Origin: Streptomyces antioxidans
GTDB lineage: Bacteria > Actinomycetota > Actinomycetes > Streptomycetales > Streptomycetaceae
DNA length: 64,000 nt
Assembly (NCBI RefSeq): GCF_000968685.2
Contig: NZ_LAKD02000040.1
Span: 124,001 to 188,000, forward strand
Direction of reading: 5' to 3'
Shown here: one piece after another, positions 7,315 to 16,682 of the stretch
Layout of the letters: every line of letters starts with the position of its first letter
How positions within the stretch are numbered: position 1 is the first letter of the stretch
The notes under the pieces: model-generated
What the model was told of the DNA's origin: nothing
Databases searched by the model: none
What the model saw: only the letters and a program-made list of their open reading frames with translations
Made by a program: the position numbers and the translations under genes

Positions 7315-8428
7315 GCTGCTCTATCCGGCGCCTGTGACGTACTGACCTGGTGCGACTTGCCACCAGCTGGGCTTGCCGCAAGTGCTTCTGCGCCTGGTCG
7401 TGCTCGCCGCGGGCCAGGTGGGCTTGGGCCAAGTCGCAGTGGAGCCCCGCCGAGGACCTGATGAACGTGGGGTCGGTCGTCTCCAGCGCGGCGTACAGGC
7501 TGTCCACTGCTTCGGCGTCGCCGATCAGGGCGAGGGCGTTCCCGCGCCACCTGGTGAGGTGCCCTTCGTTCAGGAAGATGCTCAGCATGTCCGGATCGCG
7601 GGCGTCTTCTCCTGCGGGCAGGTGTCGCATCGCAAGCTCAAGGGCCTGTCGACACTCGTTCTGAAGCCCAGATCGGGCGCAGATTTCCGCCTCGGCTGCG
7701 TACAGCCAAGCCCTGAGGCGCGGAGACATGCCCTTTCCACCGAGCCGCTGTGCGTCTCGGACCAGCTGCACCGCCAGCTCAGGACGTCCGGCGTCGCAGA
7801 GCACGTATGCCTGTTCGGCGGTGGCGTGCGCGAGGTACATGGGCTCCTCGGCCTCTTGGGCGGCGCGCTTCCCCAGCTCGTAGTGACGCCAGGCTCGGTC
7901 CGCGGCTCCGACGTCGAGGGCCTGCCAGGCCGCCAAGGTGGCTGCTCCGGCCAGAGCCAGAGCGACTGGGCGTCGGGTCTCCGGGAGTACCGCGAAGGTG
8001 AGGGCGTCCTCCAGCCGCGTCAGGTGGGCGGTCATCTGGTCGACCAGGCTGGCGGCGCCCATCTGCCGGTCAATGGTCCGGAGCAGTTCGGTCTGTTCCA
8101 TGAACGTCTTGACCATCGTCAGGCTGACGTTCTCGGCCTCATCGATCCGGGCAATCAGCTCGTCGTACCCGTCGGCCGTGGCGAGTGCCAGCGGCGGCTG
8201 TGATCCGCCCGCCAGTTCATCGTCGGTGATCCCGAGCAGCGCGCGGAGGATCTTGGCGTAGTGGCTGGAGATCGTCCGTCGGCCGTTCTCCCACTCCGAG
8301 ACGTACACTCGCAAACTCGCGGTTGAGGCGACGGTGAGCATGTGCTGGCGCGCATGGCGTTCGATCTCCCGCACAAGACGCTCTTGTGACCATGCCCGTG
8401 CTGTCCTCGCTGCTTTGAGTCCACTCAT
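7298..8428 (-). CDS. HTH regulator with TPR-like C-terminus
   Basis: The N-terminal ~70 residues contain an HTH (LRVYVSEWENGRRTISSHYA) like XRE-type regulators; the remaining ~300 residues are helical repeats of TPR type (AEQAYVLCDAGRPELAVQ, LAQAHLARGEHDQAQKHL). Such proteins occur in many AICEs and next to RibD-like genes in Streptomyces. It diverges from the Pra-like operon, with the inverted repeats at 8498 and 8615 between them, so it may control transfer and its own expression. The signal it senses is unknown. Confidence 0.75.
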   Translation of the reverse strand: MSGLKAARTARAWSQERLVREIERHARQHMLTVASTASLRVYVSEWENGRRTISSHYAKILRALLGITDDELAGGSQPPLALATADGYDELIARIDEAENVSLTMVKTFMEQTELLRTIDRQMGAASLVDQMTAHLTRLEDALTFAVLPETRRPVALALAGAATLAAWQALDVGAADRAWRHYELGKRAAQEAEEPMYLAHATAEQAYVLCDAGRPELAVQLVRDAQRLGGKGMSPRLRAWLYAAEAEICARSGLQNECRQALELAMRHLPAGEDARDPDMLSIFLNEGHLTRWRGNALALIGDAEAVDSLYAALETTDPTFIRSSAGLHCDLAQAHLARGEHDQAQKHLRQAQLVASRTRSVRHRRRIEQLTQRL

Positions 8429-8497
8429 CGCGTACTGCCGCTCCGCGTTGGGGTGTTGAGCCGTAACAGCAGCATGCCTTACATCCGCCCAGGTCGG

Positions 8498-8528
8498 CAG
8501 GGGTTAACCGTTTCGCTGTTAACCCCTG
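8498..8528. promoter_or_regulatory. Inverted repeat upstream of the HTH-TPR gene
   Basis: Eleven-base perfect arms (caggggttaac / gttaacccctg) with a nine-base spacer, 70 bases upstream of the minus-strand start at 8428. It is a probable operator of that gene. Confidence 0.55.
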
Positions 8529-8610
8529 TTGGCTACCGGATCGTTGCTCGGCGCGCTTACCTGGAACTGTCGCAGTCAGGCGAGTTGAGATGCCGGGCCA
8601 GCGACGGCGC

Positions 8611-8658
8611 TTGACATCTGGTGCGCACCAGATGCAACCTTCTGGTGCGCACCAGAAG
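8611..8658 (+). promoter_or_regulatory. Promoter with twin palindromic operators, transfer operon
   Basis: TTGACA at 8611-8616 is a good -35. Two 20-base perfect palindromes sit at 8615-8634 and 8639-8658, both centred on CTGGTGCGCACCAG with different outer pairs, 24 bases centre to centre. They cover the spacer and -10 area, as expected of repressor sites. The regulated genes start at 8766. Confidence 0.65.
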
Positions 8659-8765
8659 GAAGCGCAAACGCTCCGCAGGTTTGCTGCGGCATTTCATCAA
8701 CGTTCAGGAGCGGCGACCCACCGCCAAGCAAGTACGCCGCTCCCGCCCCTGAAGGGACCTCCATC

Positions 8766-9113
8766 ATGCGTCAGATTCCCGTCGACACGTCCGCCGCGAC
8801 CGTGATGGTCGCCAAGCCCGCCCAGCCGAAGATCCGTGACCGCCGTACCGGTGAGATCGCCTTGGACGCGGACGGTGTGAAGCTGATGACCGTGGACGTG
8901 ATGTTCGCGGCCAACGACGACGTCGAGATCCTGTCCATCGCCGTCCCGGAGACCGGCATTTCCGGTGACCTGGCCATGGGCACCCCGGTCGCGCTCACGG
9001 GCCTGATCGCCCGGCCGTGGGAGAACGAGTTCAACGGTCAGAAGCGGCACGGGATCGCTTTCCGAGCCGTCGCGGTCACCTCGCTCGCCGCCTCGGGCGC
9101 GAAGGCGGCCTGA
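8766..9113 (+). CDS. Pra-like AICE regulatory protein
   Basis: A 115-residue, beta-rich protein, first gene of the long transfer operon and conserved at this place in many Streptomyces AICEs; in pSAM2 the activator gene pra also lies in the control region. Segments KIRDRRTGEIALDADGVKL and AMGTPVALTGLIARPWE look like a small OB- or SH3-like barrel rather than an HTH. GAAGGGACC precedes the ATG. The next gene starts two bases after the stop. The family placement is by position and overall look, so the name Pra is not certain. Confidence 0.6.
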   Translation: MRQIPVDTSAATVMVAKPAQPKIRDRRTGEIALDADGVKLMTVDVMFAANDDVEILSIAVPETGISGDLAMGTPVALTGLIARPWENEFNGQKRHGIAFRAVAVTSLAASGAKAA

Positions 9114-9115
9114 TC

Positions 9116-10468
9116 ATGACCTGGCTCATGGTCGCTGTGGTGGTCGTCGCTGCTGCGGGTCTCCTGCGGTGGCGGCGCCCCGCCTGGTACTGGCTTTCCC
9201 TCGGCGTCACCTTCGCCACCGTGCGGGTCCTGGTCCGCTACGCCTCGGTCATGGACGCCTGCGGGCTGACCGTCCCGCCCGCCCGCTGGCGCCTGGCTCT
9301 GGCCCGGATGACTCGCCGGGAGGTGCCGGGCCCCCGCTCGCCGCGCATCTTGCGTCTGCGCCCGACCCGCACCGGCCTGGTGCTGCGGCTCAAGCTCAGG
9401 CCCGGACAGGACGCTTTCGACGTCGCCGCCACCACCGACCGGCTCCGCCACTCCTTCGGCCTGTACGGGGTCACCTCCTGTGAGATCCGCTCGGGTGTGG
9501 TGGAGGTGCGGATGACTGGCTACGACGTGCTCAAGCGGGTACAGATGCCCGCCCGGCTCGACACCCGGCCGATGCGCATCCCGGTCGCCCTGCGCGAGGA
9601 CGGCTCGGTGCACTACCGCGACTACCGCGCCGTCCCGCACGGGCTGACCCTCGGCGCCACGGAGTCCGGCAAGTCCGTCTACCAGCGCAACCTGGTCGCC
9701 GGGCTCGCTCCGCATCATGTCGCTCTGGTCGGCATCGACTGCAAGCAGGGCGTGGAGCTGTTCCCGCTGGCCCGCCGGTTCTCCGCGCTCGCCGACAACC
9801 CCGACACCGCCCTGGAGCTGCTGGAAGCGCTGGTGACGCACATGGAGGAGGTGTACCAGCTCATCCGAGCCGAGCAACGGATCAGCGTCGCCGTGCCGGA
9901 TGCGGAGATCGCCGCCGACGTCTGGGACCTGCCCGAGGACATCCGGCCGGTACCGGTCGTGGTCCTGGTCGATGAGGTCGCCGAACTCGCCCTGTACGCC
10001 ACCAAGGATGAGGAGAAGCGCCGGGACCGGATCATCACCGCTCTCGTCCGCCTCGCTCAGCTCGGCCGCGCGGCCGGCATCTACCTGGAGATCTGCGGGC
10101 AGCGCTTCGGCTCCGAACTCGGCAAGGGCATCACCATGCTCCGTGCCCAGCTCACCGGCCGCACCGCCCACCGCGTCAACGACGAGACGTCCGCCAACAT
10201 GGCCTTCGGCGACATCGCCCCCGACGCAGTGCTGGCCGCGATTCAGATCCCGGCCGAGACCCGCGGCCTGGCCATCGCGGGCGATTCGACCGGCGGCTGG
10301 CACCGCATCCGCGCCCCGCACACCTCGCTGCGCGAGGCTGTGAACATCTGCAACAAGCACGCCCACCTCACCCCTGACCTGCCTGCCTTGGCGGCGTTCC
10401 GCCCCGCCACCGCAGCGGTGTCCTCGGCCCGGGACCGGCTGTCCAAGACAGCCCCCGCCACCGCCTGA
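9116..10468 (+). CDS. FtsK/SpoIIIE-type DNA translocase for conjugal transfer (TraSA/TraB-like)
   Basis: 450 residues. Two hydrophobic segments at the N-terminus (MTWLMVAVVVVAAAGLL and YWLSLGVTFATVRVLV) anchor it in the membrane. Walker A is LGATESGKSVYQ (about residue 180) and Walker B is VVVLVDEVAEL (about residue 280). Streptomyces plasmids and AICEs transfer double-stranded DNA between hyphae with a single hexameric protein of this kind, without relaxase. I start at ATG 9116, since the longer frame overlaps the upstream gene. The small spread genes follow in the same direction. Confidence 0.88.
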   Translation: MTWLMVAVVVVAAAGLLRWRRPAWYWLSLGVTFATVRVLVRYASVMDACGLTVPPARWRLALARMTRREVPGPRSPRILRLRPTRTGLVLRLKLRPGQDAFDVAATTDRLRHSFGLYGVTSCEIRSGVVEVRMTGYDVLKRVQMPARLDTRPMRIPVALREDGSVHYRDYRAVPHGLTLGATESGKSVYQRNLVAGLAPHHVALVGIDCKQGVELFPLARRFSALADNPDTALELLEALVTHMEEVYQLIRAEQRISVAVPDAEIAADVWDLPEDIRPVPVVVLVDEVAELALYATKDEEKRRDRIITALVRLAQLGRAAGIYLEICGQRFGSELGKGITMLRAQLTGRTAHRVNDETSANMAFGDIAPDAVLAAIQIPAETRGLAIAGDSTGGWHRIRAPHTSLREAVNICNKHAHLTPDLPALAAFRPATAAVSSARDRLSKTAPATA

Positions 10469-10552
10469 CCCTCACCCTCTCTTCCGGTCGGCGTGACGTC
10501 TTCGCGCCAGGTCCCTACCCCTCCCATGCCTGACGACAGGAAGGAATCCGTG

Positions 10553-11233
10553 ATGGCCCGCCCGCGTGTCGACGCCGTTCTGGTCCAGGCCGTCATTGCC
10601 GGGGCGCTGTCCTTCGCCCACCTGCACGATCTGGCCGCCGCTGCCGGACAGGACGGCTGGAAAGCCTGGGCCTACCCGATCAGCGTCGACCTGCTCCTGG
10701 TCGCCGCCTGGCGTCGACTGCGCACCGGCGGACCTACCCGGCTGGCCTGGTGCTGGTTCCTCATCGCCCTGGCCGCCTCCCTCGGTGCCAACGTCGCCAC
10801 CGCCGGACTCCTCGACATGCGCCATGTCCCGGCCTGGCTGCGCATCCTCGTCGCCGCCTGGCCCGCGCTGGCCTTCATGGGCGGGACCCTCCTCGCCCAC
10901 ACCATCGCCCACCCGGAGCGGCAACCGTCGGCGCACCCCGACCCGACACCCCAGCCCCCGGCCGTCGAGGACGAGCAACAGCCCGAATCCGCACTCGCGC
11001 CGGTGGCTGACGTCGACGAGCGCGCCGCGCCTCTCGCCGCCGAGCCTCAGCCCGCCCCGGCCCCGCCCGTTGCTCCCGCTGTGCCGGTCCCGGCCGCGTT
11101 GGTCGACCACGCCCGCAAGGTCGCCGACGACCACCACGCCCGCACTGGGGCCCCGATCGACACCGACACCCTCCGCGCCCGCCTCGGCGTCCCGCCCCAG
11201 CTCGCCGACGCCATCGCCGCCCAGCTCGCCTGA
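10553..11233 (+). CDS. DUF2637 membrane protein (Spd-type spread protein)
   Basis: Starts at ATG 10553 after AGGAAGG; GTG 10550 is possible. The first 130 residues carry about four hydrophobic helices (AVIAGALSFAHLHDLAAAAG, WCWFLIALAASLGANVAT, LRILVAAWPALAFMGGTLL), the typical DUF2637 layout. The middle is Pro/Ala-rich and disordered, and the last ~35 residues are a small helical domain (DTDTLRARLGVPPQLADAI). Homologues in plasmids and AICEs are placed among spread genes that help intramycelial distribution of the element. Confidence 0.78.
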   Translation: MARPRVDAVLVQAVIAGALSFAHLHDLAAAAGQDGWKAWAYPISVDLLLVAAWRRLRTGGPTRLAWCWFLIALAASLGANVATAGLLDMRHVPAWLRILVAAWPALAFMGGTLLAHTIAHPERQPSAHPDPTPQPPAVEDEQQPESALAPVADVDERAAPLAAEPQPAPAPPVAPAVPVPAALVDHARKVADDHHARTGAPIDTDTLRARLGVPPQLADAIAAQLA

Positions 11234-11255
11234 CCCCGGAAGGAAGCGACGTCCC

Positions 11256-11450
11256 ATGACCCGTGATCCGGCTGACCTGACCGCTGTCGACTACCTCGAC
11301 GGCGCCCGCGAGATGGCCGCCGCCGACCGGCCCTTCCTCGCCCACCTGCTCGCAGAGGAAGCCGCTCAGCGCACCACCGACCTGGCCACTGCCGCCGGTA
11401 TCCGCGCCAGTTTCCCCGACCCGACGACCACACGAACGGAGACCGACTGA
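11256..11450 (+). CDS. Small AICE protein, 64 residues
   Basis: Starts at ATG 11256 after GGAAGGAAG and ends one base before the next start. The sequence is acidic and helical (LTAVDYLDGAREMAAADRPF, LLAEEAAQRTTDLATAAG). It is conserved at this position in related elements as a hypothetical protein; I know no function. The long overlapping frame upstream is a shadow of the DUF2637 gene. Confidence 0.65.
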   Translation: MTRDPADLTAVDYLDGAREMAAADRPFLAHLLAEEAAQRTTDLATAAGIRASFPDPTTTRTETD

Positions 11451-11451
11451 G

Positions 11452-11643
11452 ATGCCCGCCCGTGACCACTTCCACTCCGTGATGCGGATCGGCCCGGTGC
11501 AGATCGGCACCCACCGTGGCCGGAACGGTCGCACCGTGCACGCCGCCGTGTGCACCGTCGACCGGTGCGGCTGGTCCGCCGACTACTCCAGCCGGTCCGC
11601 CGCCCAGCTCGCCGCCCGCACCCATCGCTGCCGCATCAACTGA
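11452..11643 (+). CDS. Mobile element transfer protein, 63 residues
   Basis: Short basic protein with CTVDRCGWSADYSSRSAAQL and a final THRC. The two Cys pairs with His could bind zinc. The family is regularly found among the spread genes of Streptomyces AICEs and is commonly named mobile element transfer protein. It begins one base after the stop of the previous gene, so both are coupled. Confidence 0.72.
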   Translation: MPARDHFHSVMRIGPVQIGTHRGRNGRTVHAAVCTVDRCGWSADYSSRSAAQLAARTHRCRIN

Positions 11644-11657
11644 CCGGAGGTTCCGCC

Positions 11658-11813
11658 ATGGACGTCCCGCTCTGGCTCGCCCTGATCGTCGTCGGCTGGC
11701 TCGGCATCAAGCTCATCCGTCCGCCCTGGTGGCTCATCGCCGTACTCCTCTTCGGCGGCTACCTCCTCGCCGAGAGCGGCTTGGCCTCCGTCGTCGACAC
11801 CACCGTCAAGTAA
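11658..11813 (+). CDS. Small membrane protein (spread gene), 51 residues
   Basis: Starts at ATG 11658 after CGGAGG. Almost all of it is hydrophobic: WLALIVVGWLGIKLI and WLIAVLLFGGYLLAESGL make two membrane helices. It is one of the tiny Spd proteins that accompany the DNA translocase and probably act at the septal membrane. Confidence 0.7.
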   Translation: MDVPLWLALIVVGWLGIKLIRPPWWLIAVLLFGGYLLAESGLASVVDTTVK

Positions 11814-11833
11814 CCCAAGAAGGGGAATCACCC

Positions 11834-12163
11834 ATGCTCCGGCCCAAATACCCGACCATGCCCCAGCCGACCGGCCTGGTCACCCCGACCCCGCAGACGC
11901 CGACCGTCATCCAGCCGACCACCGTCACCCCCGGCACTCCAACCCCGCCGCCGACACCCAACGCCCCGGCCTCTACCCGGCCGGTCGTGCAGCTCACGCC
12001 CGGCACCGCGATAGCCCTCGTTGGCGGCGGCACGGCTGTGGTCCTGGTCGTCGGCGCCGTGCTGGTCTCCATGCTTCTGGCCGTTGCCATCACTGGCGTT
12101 TCGGTCGCCGTCTGCGCCGTCGTCCTGCGCTCCCTTCTCGCCTCCACCACCAAGCGCCGCTGA
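11834..12163 (+). CDS. spdD: SpdD-like membrane protein
   Basis: 109 residues, starting at ATG 11834 after GAAGGGGAA. The first 50 residues are a Pro/Thr-rich tether; then come VQLTPGTAIALVGGGTAVVL and VSMLLAVAITGVSVAVCAVV, two adjacent membrane helices, and a short basic tail. This layout and the PVVQLTP motif are typical of SpdD of Streptomyces AICEs, thought to help spread of the element through the mycelium. Confidence 0.75.
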   Translation: MLRPKYPTMPQPTGLVTPTPQTPTVIQPTTVTPGTPTPPPTPNAPASTRPVVQLTPGTAIALVGGGTAVVLVVGAVLVSMLLAVAITGVSVAVCAVVLRSLLASTTKRR

Positions 12164-12170
12164 ACCGGCC

Positions 12171-12210
12171 CCCGGGCGGCTCCGATACCGCCAAGCATCC
12201 GCCGCCCGGG
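12171..12210 (+). terminator. Hairpin after the spread genes
   Basis: Ten-base perfect GC arms (cccgggcggc 12171-12180, gccgcccggg 12201-12210) with a 20-base loop and no T-run. It may attenuate reading into the replication genes. Confidence 0.5.
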
Positions 12211-12253
12211 CGCCGTCCCTGTCCGATCCACTGAACCGGAAGGAAGTCCCAGC

Positions 12254-12431
12254 ATGACGCAGCGCACCAGCCCGCTGCCCCGCAATTGCCCGAACTGCGA
12301 CGGCTTCGCCTCCGCCGCCGTCACCACCGGCGGACGTGACCAGAGCGGCCACCTCCACACCATCACCGCCGACTGCCCGGCCTGCCACGGCACCGGCGCC
12401 CGCACCACCCGCCGCAACCGGGAGGGCGCCC

Positions 12432-12439
<8 letters not shown>
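12254..12439 (+). CDS. Small zinc-finger-like AICE protein, 61 residues
   Basis: Starts at ATG 12254 after GGAAGGAAG. It contains NCPNCDGFAS and DCPACHGTGAR, two CxxC knuckles of the DnaJ type, so it probably binds one zinc. It lies directly before the replication initiator and its stop overlaps that start (GTGTCTGA). Small proteins of this kind are standard in this position in AICEs; their role is not known. Confidence 0.7.
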
Positions 12440-13793
<1,354 letters not shown>

Positions 13794-13795
13794 CC

Positions 13796-14005
13796 ATGGA
13801 CCGACTCCTCACCGTGTACGAGGTCGCGGAACGGCTTGGTACGGGCGTCCGTTTCCCCCGCCGACTCATCGAGGAACGCCGCATCACCTTCGTCAAGGTC
13901 GGTCGGCACGTCCGCATCCCGGAGAGTGCCGTAGAAGCGTTTGTCGGCGCCAACACCGTGGAGCCGATCGCCCTTCGGCCTACCGGGCTCAGGAGGGCTG
14001 CCTGA
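13796..14005 (+). CDS. xis: Excisionase (MerR/Xis-type helix-turn-helix)
   Basis: 69 residues. LLTVYEVAERLGTGVRFPRR and RITFVKVGRHVRIPESAVEAF form the winged helix of the helix-turn-helix 17 (excisionase) family, which bends attL/attR for excision. ATG 13796 lies nine bases after GGGGGA; GTG 13790 would overlap the rep stop. The usual tryptophan or tyrosine around the turn is replaced by GVRFP. The stop overlaps the integrase start (TGATG). Confidence 0.85.
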   Translation: MDRLLTVYEVAERLGTGVRFPRRLIEERRITFVKVGRHVRIPESAVEAFVGANTVEPIALRPTGLRRAA

Positions 14006-15183
14006 TGGCTGGCAAGCGCAAGTCCCGCCGGGACTTTGGCCGCGTCCGCAAGCTGCCCTCCGGCCGGTTCCAGGCTCGATATCCGGGACCTGACGGTGTC
14101 CTGCGTCCGGCGGATCGAACCTTCGCGACATCGACGGACGCTGATCGCTGGCTGATACGGAAGCGCATTGAGATCGAAGAGGGGCGCTGGCTCGATCCGG
14201 TCGAGGGGCAGACGACCGTACGCGACTGGGCTGCACGCTGGCTCGATGCCGTTTCGCCACAGCTCAAGCACAAGACCCAAGCGTCGTACCGGTCGTTGAT
14301 CAACTCGCTGATCAATCCGGCGCTCGGCGACCGCGAGCTGTCGACTCTCCGGCCGATCACGATCGCTGAGTGGGTCGGCGCGATGAAGACCAAGGGGCTC
14401 AGCGCTTCACGTATCCGGCAGGCGTACCGGGTCCTGTCGCAGATCATGCGGGCGGCCGTCGACAACGACATGATCCCGCAGACGCCGTGCCGGGGCGTGA
14501 AGCTGCCTCGGATGCCGCAGACCGAGCCGCATATCCTCACGCCGCTCGAAGCCTCGCGGATCGTACGGAGTGCCGCCAAGCCGCATAACTTGTTGATCGC
14601 GCTCCTCGCGTATGCGGGACTGCGCGTCGGCGAGGCATTCGCCCTTCGTCGCGTGGACATCGATGTGCCCGGCGGCTTTGTCCTGGTCGATGAGAACCTG
14701 GCGGAGGCCAACGGCACCTTGGTCTTCGACACACCGAAGTCCCACCAGAAGCGGCTCCTGCGAGTCGGCCCGTCGCTCGCGAAGCGGCTCGGTCGGTACC
14801 TGGAGGCCCTGCCCGGCGGAGATGACGCGCTCCTGTTCACGACACCCGGCGGCAAGCCGCTCCGCTACAACCAGTGGCGTAAGGCGTACTTCGACCCTGC
14901 CGTGTCGGCGGCCGGGCTGACCGATGTGACACCACACGATCTGCGCGCCTCACACGGAACGTGGGTCGCCGATCAGTACGGCGTGATGACCGCCGCGCAC
15001 CGGCTCGGCCACTCGAACGCGAGCGTCACCACCCGGCACTACGCCCGGCCGGTCGCCGGTCGTGATGACCAGGTTGCCGAAGCGGCGGACTCCTGGCTCA
15101 GCGGGCACGACCACGTCCCTGGGGCACGTAGCGGGCACGACGACGATGACGACGGCTCCGCTGGGACGCCTGCACCCCTCTGA
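14005..15183 (+). CDS. int: Tyrosine-recombinase integrase
   Basis: 392 residues: an N-terminal AP2-like arm-binding part (SGRFQARYPGPDGVLRPADR), a SAM-like core-binding domain (about 70-165), and the catalytic domain. Catalytic residues visible are Arg in YAGLRVGEAFALRR, HDLR in TPHDLRASHGTW, His in HRLGHSNASVT and the nucleophile Tyr in TRHYARP. It ends 40 bases before the tRNA-Ser 3' fragment, the normal position of attP in AICEs. The C-terminus is long and acidic (HDDDDDGSAGT). Confidence 0.9.
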   Translation: MAGKRKSRRDFGRVRKLPSGRFQARYPGPDGVLRPADRTFATSTDADRWLIRKRIEIEEGRWLDPVEGQTTVRDWAARWLDAVSPQLKHKTQASYRSLINSLINPALGDRELSTLRPITIAEWVGAMKTKGLSASRIRQAYRVLSQIMRAAVDNDMIPQTPCRGVKLPRMPQTEPHILTPLEASRIVRSAAKPHNLLIALLAYAGLRVGEAFALRRVDIDVPGGFVLVDENLAEANGTLVFDTPKSHQKRLLRVGPSLAKRLGRYLEALPGGDDALLFTTPGGKPLRYNQWRKAYFDPAVSAAGLTDVTPHDLRASHGTWVADQYGVMTAAHRLGHSNASVTTRHYARPVAGRDDQVAEAADSWLSGHDHVPGARSGHDDDDDGSAGTPAPL

Positions 15184-15223
15184 CCTGCGGCAGAGCGATC
15201 AGCCTGCATGATCGCCGAGAGAT

Positions 15224-15279
15224 CTTGAAAACCGTCGTGGCAGCGATGTCACCGAGGGTTCAAATCCCTCAGCCTCCGC
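15224..15279 (+). repeat. Attachment site: 3' part of tRNA-Ser(UGA)
   Basis: The sequence from the anticodon loop (cttgaaaa) to the acceptor end (cctccgc) of a serine tRNA. The bases before it do not pair with the anticodon 3' stem, so this is not a full tRNA. It is the duplicated tRNA end left at the right border (attR) by integration of the element. Confidence 0.8.
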
Positions 15280-15301
15280 AGAGGTCAGCGAACTAGCTGG
15301 T

Positions 15302-15338
15302 CAGAAGGGGTGCCCCCGGTTTGGGGGCACCCCTTCTG
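15302..15338 (+). terminator. tRNA-Ser terminator copy
   Basis: Sixteen-base perfect arms (15302-15317, 15323-15338) with loop ggttt. Together with the att site it resembles the sequence after 16566, so it is the original downstream terminator of the tRNA gene or a copy of it. Confidence 0.7.
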
Positions 15339-15524
15339 CGTGTACCGTGTCTCACCCTGTCTCGCCTGTGTCCCAGCCTTGACCAGTACGTGTGGGCCAG
15401 GAGTGGGCCGGATCGCCCGGGGTCTGGCTGGTTTGGACCGGCCGGGTGCCGCAAGTCCCGTCCATGGGCAAAGAAGACCGATCAGCACTCTCGGAGTGTC
15501 CGGCTGAAGTACTTCGTGCTCTGG

Positions 15525-16022
15525 TCAACAGGCCCGCTCGTATTCGATCTGGTTGAGGGGATTGCCGTCGCCGTAGTCGTAGGCGCGGGCGGCGCCGGAC
15601 TCGGTGAAGCCGCACTTGGTGTAGAAGCGGCGGGGCTGTGGGGTGTCGCGCAACGTCCAGAGGTGTACCCGAGTGAACCCGTCGTCGAGCAGGTGGGACA
15701 GCGTCTCGGTCATCAGCGCGGCGGCGACGCCGCTGCCCCAGCCGTCGGGGTGGCAGTAGAAGCTGAAGATCTCTGCGAGACCCGGCCGAGTCGGGGACGG
15801 GAGTAGGAAGGACAGCGCCGTGGGGCGGCCGTCCAGCTTGGCGAGGAGGATTGTCCCCGTCCCTTCTGTGATCCGCTCGTGCCACCTTGTACGCCTGCTC
15901 CGGACGGCATCCGCCGCGAACTCCGGCCGGAAGAAGGGGGCATGGGACGCTTCCCAGGCTGCGGCGTGTATCTCGCCGAGCGCGTCGCCGTCCTCCGGGC
16001 GGGCACAACGAACCTCGATCAT
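15525..16022 (-). CDS. GNAT N-acetyltransferase
   Basis: 165 residues from ATG 16022. MIEVRCARPEDGDALGEIHA is a typical first strand and helix; SFYCHPDGWGSGVAAALM carries the acetyl-CoA loop (Q/R-x-x-G-x-G/A, here GWGSGVA); HLWTLRDTPQPRRFYTKCGF is the end of the fold. The acyl acceptor cannot be read from the sequence. The start overlaps the stop of the VOC gene by four bases, so the two form an operon that may act on one small molecule, such as an antibiotic. Confidence 0.8.
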   Translation of the reverse strand: MIEVRCARPEDGDALGEIHAAAWEASHAPFFRPEFAADAVRSRRTRWHERITEGTGTILLAKLDGRPTALSFLLPSPTRPGLAEIFSFYCHPDGWGSGVAAALMTETLSHLLDDGFTRVHLWTLRDTPQPRRFYTKCGFTESGAARAYDYGDGNPLNQIEYERAC

Positions 16023-16510
16023 GCGATCACCCTTGGAGCGTGTCCGCCAGAAGGGCACGCCCCGGACACGGGTGCCTCGGAGGAGGCCGCGCCGACGCAG
16101 AACTCGTTGCCCTCTGGGTCAGCCATCAGAATGTGGTGCCTGTCGAACTCCTCCAGGACCTTCCCTCCCGCTCGCATCAGCCGCTCGGACTCTGCTCTTA
16201 TCCGCGCCCACCGTTCGTCAGGGCTGCCGTGTCCTGGCACCCGGATGTCGAGGTGAAGCCGGTTCTTCGCCGTCTTGCGTTCGGGGACCTTGAGGATGGA
16301 GAGCCTGGGGCCGACGCCGTCGGGATCGCAGAGCCACGCGCCGTCGTCCGCGGAATCGTCCTCCGGGGGATCGAACTGTGCGAGCCACTCCTCGCGGGTT
16401 CTAAAGGGAGCGGGTGGCGGCTCGTCGATATACCCCAGGGCCGTCTTCCAGAACTCGGCGAGGAGCCTCGCGTCCGTGCAATCAAAGGTCAGATCGATTC
16501 TGGCTGCCAT
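16019..16510 (-). CDS. VOC (glyoxalase/bleomycin-resistance) family protein
   Basis: 163 residues with the domain order of one-and-a-half VOC modules: ARIDLTFDCTDARLLAEFWK, then RLSILKVPERKTAKNRLHLD, then HHILMADPEGNEFCVG. His in NRLHLDI and Glu in GNEFCV are the usual metal positions. Streptomyces has many such proteins of unknown substrate. A Gly/Pro/His-rich tail of about 20 residues follows the domain. First gene of the operon with GNAT. Confidence 0.8.
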   Translation of the reverse strand: MAARIDLTFDCTDARLLAEFWKTALGYIDEPPPAPFRTREEWLAQFDPPEDDSADDGAWLCDPDGVGPRLSILKVPERKTAKNRLHLDIRVPGHGSPDERWARIRAESERLMRAGGKVLEEFDRHHILMADPEGNEFCVGAASSEAPVSGACPSGGHAPRVIA

Positions 16511-16534
16511 GTCCGGACCGTACTGCGCGCCACT

Positions 16535-16566
16535 GACACCGAGGGTTCAGATCCCTCAGCCTCCGC
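16535..16566 (+). repeat. Second, decayed tRNA-Ser 3' end
   Basis: gacaccgagggttcagatcc and the following acceptor end repeat the T-arm and 3' stem of the 15224-15279 copy with one change (a to g) in the T-loop. The flank after it matches the flank after the first copy (gaggtcaacggcgtagccgg versus gaggtcagcgaactagctgg). Confidence 0.7.
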
Positions 16567-16682
16567 CGAGGTCAACGGCGTAGCCGGTCAGGGAGGGGCC
16601 CTGGTTCTGGGCGCCCCTTTCGCGTGTTGGACTCCGGGCGTCAAGAGAGGGAGGGCGCTGGTGCCGAACTCGAAGACGGACT

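Larger units (their letters stand above)
15280..16566. mobile_element. Small island between two tRNA-Ser 3' copies
   Basis: The tRNA-Ser 3' end at 15224-15279 and a decayed copy at 16535-16566 enclose a two-gene operon (VOC, GNAT) and the first terminator. The flanks after the two copies are similar for about 70 bases. The likely reading is an older integration event whose recombinase genes are gone. Confidence 0.5.

Noticed and set aside
10566..11255. Long second frame over the DUF2637 gene
   Set aside because: Pro/Ser-rich shadow; only its last part (from 11256) is a real gene with its own start.
15190..15279. A complete tRNA-Ser next to the integrase
   Set aside because: The bases before the anticodon loop do not pair with the 3' stem and no acceptor 5' strand is present; only the 3' part remains.
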